64,000 nucleotides of DNA from Marinomonas foliarum (lineage in GTDB: Bacteria > Pseudomonadota > Gammaproteobacteria > Pseudomonadales > Marinomonadaceae), in NCBI RefSeq assembly GCF_003337275.1, contig NZ_QPJQ01000013.1:30123-94122 (forward strand), read 5' to 3'. Both the position numbers and the translations under genes were made by a program. Of this stretch, positions 52,464 through 59,011 are shown one piece after another; positions within the stretch are counted from its first letter, which is position 1, and the number at the start of each line of letters is the position of its first letter. Under the pieces are notes generated by a model. That model did no database searches. It saw only the letters and a list, made by a program, of their open reading frames with translations, and was not told the origin of the DNA.

Positions 52464-54305
52464 TTATGGTTGCAAAATAGCATCTAAGCGGTTGATTAAC
52501 GAAGACTTTGACGGTTCTCCCATTATGGTTAATGCTTTACGTTCGTTTCCTTGAGGGTCTAAGAAAACCAATGAGGGCGGCCCATATAAATTAAACTTTT
52601 TCATCAAGGTTTTGTTGTCCTCTGAATTCGCAGTAACGTCGACTCGTACTAATTGAATATTATTGAGCCTAGGTGCAATATCAGGCGAGGCAAACATATC
52701 CTCTAGCACTCTACAGCTAATACACCAGTCAGCGTAAAGGTCTAATACAATTGGTCGAGTGTCTTGATTGGCGACAATGCTATTAAGTTCTTCCAAACTT
52801 GTAATGGTTGCGTCAAATAATTTCACTTCTTTTGAATCGGTGGAGGTGGTGACGAGCTTTTTCAAGGGCTGTAAAGGCGAATGACTACCAGTAGCCCCGC
52901 CAATGAATTCAATACAGCCCACAACGAATAAAACTAATGCCAAGAACCAACGCACCGGATGAGATGCTAAGAGATGCGCACGGTGAATGAAATAACCACT
53001 TATGCCGAGTGCCAGAAAAGCCCAGAGATATAAGTGGCTGTATGTTGGCAGCCAGCGAGTCACTAACCAAATCGAGATGGCAAGCAAGCCAAAGCCCATC
53101 ATTACTTTGATATCTTGAAGCCATTCGCCGCTTTTAGGTAAGGCTTTAGGGCCAAACAAGCCAACTAATAGTAAGGGTATGCCCATGCCAAGCGCCATAA
53201 CAAATAGCATTATCGCGCCATACCAAGCATCGCCTTGGCTGCTTATGTAAAGCAAAGCGCCTGCCAGTGGTGCTGAAACGCAAGGGGAAACAATTAAGGT
53301 GGCCAACACCCCTGCTAGAAAAATGCTCGCGGTTGATTTCCATACCGATGATGTTTTTTGTCCTGACATTTGAAGGTGTTGCTGCCATGCGCTGGGTAAG
53401 CGGATTTCGTAAACACCAAACATGGCCAGAGCCAGTAAGGCAAAAACAATAGCGCTAGACATTAATAGAATAGGGTTTTGTAATTGAGCCTGTATGTTGA
53501 ACTGAAGACCGAAAATGCCAACCAATCCACCAATAGCAGCATAAGTTAGCGCCATCGCCAGCACATAAATCAAGCTGTAGTAAAAAGCGCCCAACTTCGA
53601 ATTACGTGTACCAATCACGATGGCGCTGACAATGGGAACCATAGGCAGTACACAAGGCGTGAAAGATAAGAGTAATCCCAACACGAAAACCGCTAGTAGC
53701 GTTGTCCAAGTATTGTTTGATCCGAATAATTGGCTAATAGATTTTGCATCAGAAAGAGTTGGTTGATTGGCGGTAGTCTTGCTGTTGGGTTTCTTGTCGT
53801 TAATTGTTTTGCTGTTAGTCGATTTATCATTGGAAAGTGCAGCATATTCAGTGCTAATTGCCGGTACAGTGAATTGAATTGGCATGTTTTGCGGTGCGTA
53901 ACATAAGCCTTTATCTGCACAGCCCTGATACGATAAAACTGCGTTAATCTGTGTTCCTTCAGCTAGTGTAATGTCGTAATAAATAGGCAGAGTAAATTGA
54001 TCTCGGTAAACGATTACGTCACCATAATAAGCGTCGTGTTTTGCTTCACCTGAGGGAAAAGGGGAAAAGTGCAGTTTATCCGCGTGTTGACCAGACAAGT
54101 TAAACTGTTCTTGATATAAATAGTAACCGTCATTAACTTGCCAGTTCGCTATGAATTTTCCATCTTTTGGCTGTGAAACAGATAATTGGAACGCTTGGTC
54201 GACGGGTAGAAAAGTGGGCTTTGAAAAAGCAGACGTTGCCCCAAATGTAAAAGCCTGAGTAACGCTGTGGAAAGTCAGTAAGAGCAAAAAAGCAAATAGG
54301 CGCAT
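52464..54305 (-). CDS. dsbD: Thiol:disulfide interchange protein DsbD
   Basis: Carries electrons from cytoplasmic thioredoxin to the periplasm, about 613 residues. I use the ATG at 54305, which starts a signal peptide (MRLFAFLLLLTFHSVTQA); an in-frame GTG at 54326 adds seven residues. Domains in order: DsbD-alpha with cysteines in YQGCADKGLCYAPQN; eight membrane helices with the cysteines of FTPCVLPM and VSPCVSAPLAG; and a C-terminal thioredoxin domain with ADWCISCRVLE. All three cysteine pairs are present. A single gene divergent from the lipoprotein gene. Confidence 0.96.
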   Translation of the reverse strand: MRLFAFLLLLTFHSVTQAFTFGATSAFSKPTFLPVDQAFQLSVSQPKDGKFIANWQVNDGYYLYQEQFNLSGQHADKLHFSPFPSGEAKHDAYYGDVIVYRDQFTLPIYYDITLAEGTQINAVLSYQGCADKGLCYAPQNMPIQFTVPAISTEYAALSNDKSTNSKTINDKKPNSKTTANQPTLSDAKSISQLFGSNNTWTTLLAVFVLGLLLSFTPCVLPMVPIVSAIVIGTRNSKLGAFYYSLIYVLAMALTYAAIGGLVGIFGLQFNIQAQLQNPILLMSSAIVFALLALAMFGVYEIRLPSAWQQHLQMSGQKTSSVWKSTASIFLAGVLATLIVSPCVSAPLAGALLYISSQGDAWYGAIMLFVMALGMGIPLLLVGLFGPKALPKSGEWLQDIKVMMGFGLLAISIWLVTRWLPTYSHLYLWAFLALGISGYFIHRAHLLASHPVRWFLALVLFVVGCIEFIGGATGSHSPLQPLKKLVTTSTDSKEVKLFDATITSLEELNSIVANQDTRPIVLDLYADWCISCRVLEDMFASPDIAPRLNNIQLVRVDVTANSEDNKTLMKKFNLYGPPSLVFLDPQGNERKALTIMGEPSKSSLINRLDAILQP

Positions 54306-54389
54306 AAATTTACAATCTAATTTCACTAAGGTAAAGGTGAGGTGTAGACTACCAATCAGTCTTTACGTTGCCAATCTCAAGGGGAAACA

Positions 54390-55226
54390 TTGAGTAAAAA
54401 TCGTATCTTAATTCTCATTCTTGTGCTTTTCATGACAGGTTGCCAGCAAAATGTTAAAACATCAGCTGAAAAGCCACCAATTCCCGAAAAAAAGCAAGAT
54501 AATGTAGTAGCCGTATCTGCTGGTGTTGACGATAAAAGCACAGTTCAGGATGTTGTTACCACCTCGTCGCCGGCGCAGAGTGTAGAAAAAACATTAACTA
54601 CATCTGAACAGCTGACACAGCACTTGATTGAAAAAGGTGAAGGTGCCTTAGCTGCTGAACGTTTGCTGACGCCTGTAGAGGACAACGCCAATCTTTATTT
54701 TCAGGCGGTACTTGGCCGAGATCCAGGCAACTACCGTGCAATACTAGGTATCTCCACCATTGTAGATGTGTATACGCAATGGGCTTGGGAGTCTGCGCTG
54801 CGCCGCGAGTACGCAAGATCCTCGCGTTATATTGATTCAGCTAAGTCGGTAAACCCTGAAGACCCTGCCATAGAAGAAATGACTTCACGTATTAGCGACT
54901 TACAAAAAAGACGCGCTCAAGTGGCGAAGGTGAGTAAAAAGCAATCTAGCCAGCCGTTATCAAAAGAAGCGCCAAAACCGCTGACCGAAGGGCAGTATTT
55001 ATTGCCAAAAACTCTTTTTAGTATGACAGAAGACGAGATAATCTCTCACATTCAGCCTATTATAGATAAAGTGGCGCAAGCAGATCGGCCGCTTGCTATT
55101 TACTGGCCAAATGACAAAGAAGCGCGATTGATTTATCAGATTATTAACAGTCGAGTAACAGAATTTCGTGTACGTGCGATGACTTATCATCGTGCAGATT
55201 ACATGGTTGAATTACAACAAGATTAA
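54390..55226 (+). CDS. Putative lipoprotein, hypothetical
   Basis: 278-residue protein starting at TTG with AAGGGG five bases upstream. The N-terminus MSKNRILILILVLFMTGCQQ has a clear lipobox (LFMTGC), so it should be lipidated at C18. A linker rich in S, T, V and K follows, then a predominantly helical region (about 75-190) with a K/R/Q-rich hinge, and a C-terminal compact part from residue 195 (YLLPKTLFSMTEDEI...RVRAMTYHRADYMVELQQD). I do not recognise a family. It lies 12 bp before the DUF2333 gene, so the two probably work together at the envelope. Confidence 0.75.
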   Translation: MSKNRILILILVLFMTGCQQNVKTSAEKPPIPEKKQDNVVAVSAGVDDKSTVQDVVTTSSPAQSVEKTLTTSEQLTQHLIEKGEGALAAERLLTPVEDNANLYFQAVLGRDPGNYRAILGISTIVDVYTQWAWESALRREYARSSRYIDSAKSVNPEDPAIEEMTSRISDLQKRRAQVAKVSKKQSSQPLSKEAPKPLTEGQYLLPKTLFSMTEDEIISHIQPIIDKVAQADRPLAIYWPNDKEARLIYQIINSRVTEFRVRAMTYHRADYMVELQQD

Positions 55227-55238
55227 GGTAGGTCAATA

Positions 55239-56255
55239 ATGTCGTGGTTAACGAATAAGTTTAAGAGCTTAACGTCCATTATCAACTTTTCAGGCATGGG
55301 AAAAATCATAGCGGCTGTCCTCGTGGTTGTTGCAATACTGTTGAGTATTTTAGGTATGTATTGGAGTAGCGAACCGGATCAATTTGATGTGGTCGCAGCA
55401 GCCAAAGAAAAAGCCGCAGCGCAAGGCTATTTAAACAACAGTAAAAAGCTAGTGACTGGGTATACCACAGCCAGCACTTTACACAGCATTATCGAAACCT
55501 TGCTGGATAAACCAGGTGGTTTTATCAGTAACGATATCATGCCGCCGGGTGTCTTTATGGACAACATGCCTGCATGGGAATTTGGTGCATTAGTACAGTC
55601 TCGTGACTTGGCACGTGCATTCCGTAAAGAGTTCAGCCGTTCACAGTCTCAGTCAACAGAAGACGTAAACTTAAAAATCGCCGAACCGCAATTTAACTTT
55701 GATACCAGAAGCTGGGCACTGCCTTCTAGTGAAAGTGAATACCGCCGCGGTAATAAAGAATTAATGGAATATTTAGACCGCTTAGCAGGACCAAGCAACA
55801 ACAAAGCGCAATTCTATGCGCGTGCAGACAACCTTGCTGATTGGTTATCGGATGTTAGTACTCGCCTTGGTAGCTTGTCTCAGCGCTTATCTGCTAGCGT
55901 GATTGATGATAAGCCACAATTAGAGTCTGAAGAAAATAGCCGCTACGTACGTACACCTTGGTCAAAAGTCGACGATGTATTTTATGAAGCTCGTGGCACA
56001 AGTTGGGCACTTATTCATATACTTCGTGCGATTGAAGTGGACTTTGTCTTCGTACTGCAAGATAAGAATGCGCTGGTAAGCTTACGTCAGATCATTCGTG
56101 AGCTAGAAGCCACTCAAGCCAGTATTTGGTCTCCGTTCATCCTAAATGGCAGCGGCTTCGGCGTACTTGCAAACCATTCATTGGTTATGGCGTCCTACGT
56201 ATCTCGTGCCAATACAGCCATCATCGACTTGCGTCGTTTGCTTGAGCAAGGCTAA
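55239..56255 (+). CDS. DUF2333 family membrane-anchored protein
   Basis: 338-residue protein with one N-terminal membrane helix (about 22-45, KIIAAVLVVVAILLSILG) and a large periplasmic part. Segments such as GGFISNDIMPPGVFMDNMPAWEFGALVQ, NFDTRSWALPSSESEYRRG and ARGTSWALIHILRAIEVDF fit DUF2333, a family found mainly in gammaproteobacteria with no known role. It follows the lipoprotein gene by 12 bp. Confidence 0.85.
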   Translation: MSWLTNKFKSLTSIINFSGMGKIIAAVLVVVAILLSILGMYWSSEPDQFDVVAAAKEKAAAQGYLNNSKKLVTGYTTASTLHSIIETLLDKPGGFISNDIMPPGVFMDNMPAWEFGALVQSRDLARAFRKEFSRSQSQSTEDVNLKIAEPQFNFDTRSWALPSSESEYRRGNKELMEYLDRLAGPSNNKAQFYARADNLADWLSDVSTRLGSLSQRLSASVIDDKPQLESEENSRYVRTPWSKVDDVFYEARGTSWALIHILRAIEVDFVFVLQDKNALVSLRQIIRELEATQASIWSPFILNGSGFGVLANHSLVMASYVSRANTAIIDLRRLLEQG

Positions 56256-56262
56256 CCCTTTC

Positions 56263-56766
56263 GTGTCAAAGAACACCTGCAGCGGCATTCGTTTAGCAAA
56301 CTTAGACGATGCCCCTGTCATATTAAGCATCTTCCAACATTGTGATCCATTTGCCATCAAGGGGCGCAGGAAACAACACATCAATCTAATCGATGTCATG
56401 GATTGGATTGAAAGCATCACTGACACTCATCCCATGCTGGTGCTCGAAGAGCAAGGCAAGGTTATCGCCTGGTGCTCCCTCGAACCCTTCTACGGACTTC
56501 CAGCATTTGATGCCGCTAGCGAAATTAGCCTCTATGTCCACCCTGAAGAGCAGGGTAAAGGCGTCGGAACACAGCTTATCCAGTACCTAGAAACTCAACG
56601 AACAGAGCTTGGCTTTACACACCTCGTTGCCTACATCTACGCCAGTAATATAGAAAGCCAAAGCTTCTTCAAACGCCAAGGGTTTGAGCAATGGGGACTG
56701 CTTCCCAATATTGCCCAGAGCGAACAGGTCAAAGAAGACGTGCTTATTCTTGGAAGAGAGTTTTAG
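56263..56766 (+). CDS. GNAT-family N-acetyltransferase (phosphinothricin acetyltransferase-like)
   Basis: Acetyl-CoA-dependent transferase of about 167 residues. The frame is open into the DUF2333 gene, but the GTG at 56263 just after that stop is the most plausible start; no strong ribosome binding site is seen. It begins with IRLANLDDAPVILSIF; motif A is VHPEEQGKGVGTQLIQYLE and motif B has YIYASNIESQSFFKRQGFEQWG, the pattern of Pat-like GNATs. Substrate unknown, likely a small amine or amino acid analogue. It is probably the last gene of the lipoprotein operon. Confidence 0.82.
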   Translation: MSKNTCSGIRLANLDDAPVILSIFQHCDPFAIKGRRKQHINLIDVMDWIESITDTHPMLVLEEQGKVIAWCSLEPFYGLPAFDAASEISLYVHPEEQGKGVGTQLIQYLETQRTELGFTHLVAYIYASNIESQSFFKRQGFEQWGLLPNIAQSEQVKEDVLILGREF

Positions 56767-56770
56767 TTTC

Positions 56771-56820
56771 TTATTCTCTCCCCTTATGTCTTCCAAAGGG
56801 TTAGGGTGGGGTTATTCTCT
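56771..56820. repeat. Left outer arm of an inverted repeat pair
   Basis: G-run/C-run repeat whose 19-bp core CTCCCCTTATGTCTTCCAA (56778-56796) is found exactly inverted at 58314-58332, with further similarity over about 45 bp. Copies like this look like dispersed chromosomal palindromic repeats. Confidence 0.8.
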
Positions 56821-56876
56821 GCTTTGGATTCCATTCAAACGCTTTGTATTCGCAATCTTTTTCCGTTGCTTAAACG

Positions 56877-57002
56877 CCATAAAGTCGCGCAACTTCGTCG
56901 CGTCGAACTGGCGTTATGTGTGATGCCGATTTTTGTAGGGCGAGATGAGGGAGGCACGACCGCTTTCTGTAATATAAGAGCGCCGTTGAAAGCGAAGCTT
57001 TC
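56877..57002. repeat. Left inner arm of an inverted repeat pair
   Basis: A 34-bp segment at 56877-56910 (beginning CCATAAAGTCGCGC) is repeated exactly but inverted at 58019-58052. Similarity continues in patches: a TAGG..GATGAG..GAGG stretch near 56937-56955, and a hairpin GAAAGC-GAA-GCTTTC at 56988-57002 matched by one at 57927-57941. The region 57003-57158 shows no further feature that I can name. Confidence 0.75.
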
Positions 57003-57158
57003 ACATGTAGATCGCGCCTTTAGGCCGACAATCAGCTCATTATGACGGTATATCAGTCTATTTTTGAAATAAACGCATTTTTGCGCGTTTAGCCATTTTA
57101 AATAAACCAGTTGTGCGCGTTTTGTGCTGGCGATAAGGAAGAAAGTCTCCTAATATCA

Positions 57159-57293
57159 ATGAATAAGGATCCACTGAGCAGAAATAACGCGCTGTGGATA
57201 AAAGGAATAACACGAATGCTCGTTTTTCCAGTTTTAGCTTTTGTTAATATCTCTATTAATGGCTTTATGGTCAAAGACTTATACAGATATTAA
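57159..57293 (+). CDS. Small hydrophobic ORF (44 aa), doubtful
   Basis: ORF starting MNKDPLSRNNALWIKGITRM with a hydrophobic run (about 20-36, LVFPVLAFVNISI) and a basic tail. No good ribosome binding site lies at a normal distance (AGGAAG is 19 bases away). It sits between the left repeat and the integron cassette. It could be a remnant or a short gene carried with the island; I recognise no family. Confidence 0.25.
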   Translation: MNKDPLSRNNALWIKGITRMLVFPVLAFVNISINGFMVKDLYRY

Positions 57294-57338
57294 GAAGGTT
57301 TTTGAAATGTGTAAACGCGCATGCGCATTAACAAAATG

Positions 57339-57887
57339 TTAAACCCAATATCGAGTTCCGAGGCGTACATGTCGTTGCAAATAGATGAAGTGCCGCCTTC
57401 AGAGGCACCAATGGACCTCCTTCTTTTGGCAGATCCTTCTGAAGATGCGGTCAAAGAGTACCTGAATCAGTCTAGGTGTTTCGTCGCATATGCCAACGAT
57501 GTTGTAGTCGGATCTTGTGTCCTCAAGCCGATCGAAGGAGGAATGGTAGAGTTAATGAATATTGCCGTTTCACCATCGAACCAACAGAGCGGAATTGGAA
57601 CGCGACTTCTGAGAAATGTTATCGACAAAGTAAAAGAGTCAGGTGCAAGGGGTCTAGAGGTCGGAACTGGCACCTTCGGTTACCAACTGACCTTCTATCA
57701 ACGGCAGGGATTCAGGGTTGCCCGCATTGATAAGGGCTTCTTTTTGAGGAACTATCCAGAACCAATAGTTGAAGATGGAGTTCAGCACAAAGATATGCTC
57801 AGGTTGACTCTCGAATTTTGTGGCGACACTTCACAACAACGAACGGTTTAACAATTCAATGCACGCGACAAGCGCGTGATTTGGGCG
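57339..57887 (+). mobile_element. Solitary integron-type gene cassette (GNAT gene plus attC-like site)
   Basis: The 549-bp segment has the plan of a gene cassette. It begins at GTTAAAC (57338-57344, cut after the G), a match to GTTRRRY, has only 25 bp before the ATG, carries one gene, and ends with an attC-like site starting at the stop codon. The cassette's R'' box GTTTAAC (57846-57852) is the exact reverse complement of its 5' end GTTAAAC, as expected when the two ends form one site in the excised circle. No integrase or second cassette lies in the window. Confidence 0.7.
57369..57851 (+). CDS. Cassette-borne GNAT acetyltransferase
   Basis: About 160 residues. The start is the ATG at 57369, with GAGG five bases upstream; the longer frame from 57321 would begin outside the cassette. 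Motif A is VSPSNQQSGIGTRLLRNVID, followed by GLEVGTGTFGYQLTFYQRQGF and FFLRNYPEPIVEDG, a pattern like Bacillus YvbK-type GNATs. Such enzymes acetylate small molecules and are common in integron cassettes; the substrate is unknown. The gene ends inside the R'' box of the attC-like site, with TAA at 57849-57851. Confidence 0.85.
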   Translation: MSLQIDEVPPSEAPMDLLLLADPSEDAVKEYLNQSRCFVAYANDVVVGSCVLKPIEGGMVELMNIAVSPSNQQSGIGTRLLRNVIDKVKESGARGLEVGTGTFGYQLTFYQRQGFRVARIDKGFFLRNYPEPIVEDGVQHKDMLRLTLEFCGDTSQQRTV

Positions 57888-57893
57888 TTACAA
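57846..57893 (+). repeat. attC-like recombination site
   Basis: Order of parts: R'' GTTTAAC (57846-57852), spacer AATTC, L'' CAAT (57857-57860), stem CACGCG (57862-57867), loop, stem CGCGTG (57873-57878), L' ATTTG (57879-57883, one unpaired base), GGC, R' GTTACAA (57887-57893). The R''-AATTC start is like that of aadA-type attC sites. R' departs from GTTRRRY at one base (C), as it belongs to the downstream junction. At 48 bp it is slightly shorter than most known attC sites. Confidence 0.7.
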
Positions 57894-57926
57894 GTCTAAA
57901 GTACTTGAGCCCACGCCCTACAAAGT

Positions 57927-58052
57927 GAAAGCTCCGCTTTCATCGTCAGATCACGCCTCGTTCCTCGTCTCATCAGACCTACGTTCTTTGGGTTCCATTA
58001 TTGAATTCACCATGAAGTCAGTTCGACGCGACGAAGTTGCGCGACTTTATGG
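57927..58052. repeat. Right inner arm of the inverted repeat pair
   Basis: Holds the exact inverted copy (58019-58052) of the 34-bp segment at 56877-56910, and the hairpin GAAAGC-TCC-GCTTTC at 57927-57941 matching the one at 56988-57002. The intervening DNA (GATCACGCC, CGTTCCTCGTCTCATCAGACC) is a diverged version of the left arm. The rest of the gap to rluA holds only further hairpins and repeats, no gene. Confidence 0.75.
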
Positions 58053-58196
58053 TGTTTCAGAGTCAGTTAAAAATATCCTTTCTAAAAGCATGAGCAACAA
58101 TCTATGCCTTACGATGTAAATCGTCTTGCTGAATCCAATAACAAACAAAATGGATGAGACGTTTGGGTGATAGCTCGATAAAGCGAATTTTTGGTT

Positions 58197-58239
58197 ACTT
58201 TTTGGGCGCTAGCAAAAAGTTATCCGCTCAGTAGAGCGG
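58197..58239. repeat. Pair of hairpins in the repeat island
   Basis: ACTTTTTG (58197-58204) pairs with CAAAAAGT (58213-58220) around GGCGCTAG, and CCGCTC-AGTA-GAGCGG follows at 58224-58239 with AAAAAA behind it. The first resembles the common GTTACTTTTTGG...CAAAAAGTAAC dispersed repeats of proteobacteria. Confidence 0.6.
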
Positions 58240-58295
58240 AAAAAAGCTCCCAGCTAAAAGCCATTGAGAGGAAGCAAATATACTTTAAAAAAACA

Positions 58296-58343
58296 AAGAA
58301 ATAACCCCTCCCCTTGGAAGACATAAGGGGAGGGAATAAAGAA
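58296..58343. repeat. Right outer arm of the inverted repeat pair
   Basis: Contains TTGGAAGACATAAGGGGAG (58314-58332), the exact inverse of 56778-56796. It also folds on itself: CCCTCCCCTT (58306-58315 region) pairs with AAGGGGAGGG around GGAAGACAT. It ends 12 bp before the rluA stop and may double as a terminator for that gene or a repeat insertion site. Confidence 0.8.
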
Positions 58344-58354
58344 GGTTTTGCAAG

Positions 58355-59005
58355 TTAAAAAGGACAGGCCGCGACGAACGCCACCCAGGCGTTGGTAAAC
58401 GGGTGCCGAAACTCTAGCCGATAGGCGTGCAGTAACAATCTAGGGTCGTTCTGAAATGCTGGGTCATAGAATTCATCGCCTATTATTGAATGTCCTAGGC
58501 TTTGCATGTGGACGCGAAGTTGGTGAGAACGACCAGTAAAGGGTACGAGTCGAACACGGGTAGTGTTGTCTTCGTAGGCCATTTTTTCCCAGTAGGTGAT
58601 GGAGTCTTTGCTCCATTCGTCTGTACAGATGATTTGTCTGGGTCGATTGGGCCAGTCACAGCGCAGCGGTTTCCGCACTTCGCCTTTCTCACCCAAAAGA
58701 TGACCGCGCAGCAAGGCGCGGTATTCTTTTTTGACTTCTCTCTCACGAAAATGCGCATACATGCGCTTTTGACATTCGTGGGTTTTCGCCACGAGTATTA
58801 AGCCTGAGGTGGCTTCGTCCAAGCGGTGGATAGCAAAGGCTTCGCCAAATAAACATTCTGCTCTATGCAAGATAGAGTCAAGCTTATCTGGGCCGCGACC
58901 AGGCACAGATAAGCAGTTAGCAGGTTTGTTTATGACTGCAAACCATTCGTCTTCGTACAATATCTCTAAGCGAGATAGTTCTAAACTCGGCACGGCATCC
59001 TGCAC
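58355..59005 (-). CDS. rluA: RluA-type pseudouridine synthase
   Basis: Makes pseudouridine in rRNA/tRNA, 216 residues. The catalytic aspartate is in the RluA motif HRLDEATSGLILVAK. Other motifs are NKPANCLSVPGRG, KKEYRALLRG and FTGRSHQLRVHMQSLGHSIIGDEFY. The short length without an S4 domain matches RluA itself, which acts on 23S U746 and tRNA U32. It lies 6 bp downstream of rapA in one transcript. Confidence 0.92.
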   Translation of the reverse strand: MQDAVPSLELSRLEILYEDEWFAVINKPANCLSVPGRGPDKLDSILHRAECLFGEAFAIHRLDEATSGLILVAKTHECQKRMYAHFREREVKKEYRALLRGHLLGEKGEVRKPLRCDWPNRPRQIICTDEWSKDSITYWEKMAYEDNTTRVRLVPFTGRSHQLRVHMQSLGHSIIGDEFYDPAFQNDPRLLLHAYRLEFRHPFTNAWVAFVAACPF

Positions 59006-59011
59006 AGGATG

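Noticed and set aside
57311..57344. A second attC just before the cassette
   Set aside because: Palindromic GCGCATGCGC and TTAAC-like pieces are present, but no RYYYAAC box is placed correctly opposite GTTAAAC.
57321..57368. Longer start of the cassette GNAT gene at 57321
   Set aside because: It would cross the cassette boundary at 57338; the ATG at 57369 has its own GAGG ribosome binding site.
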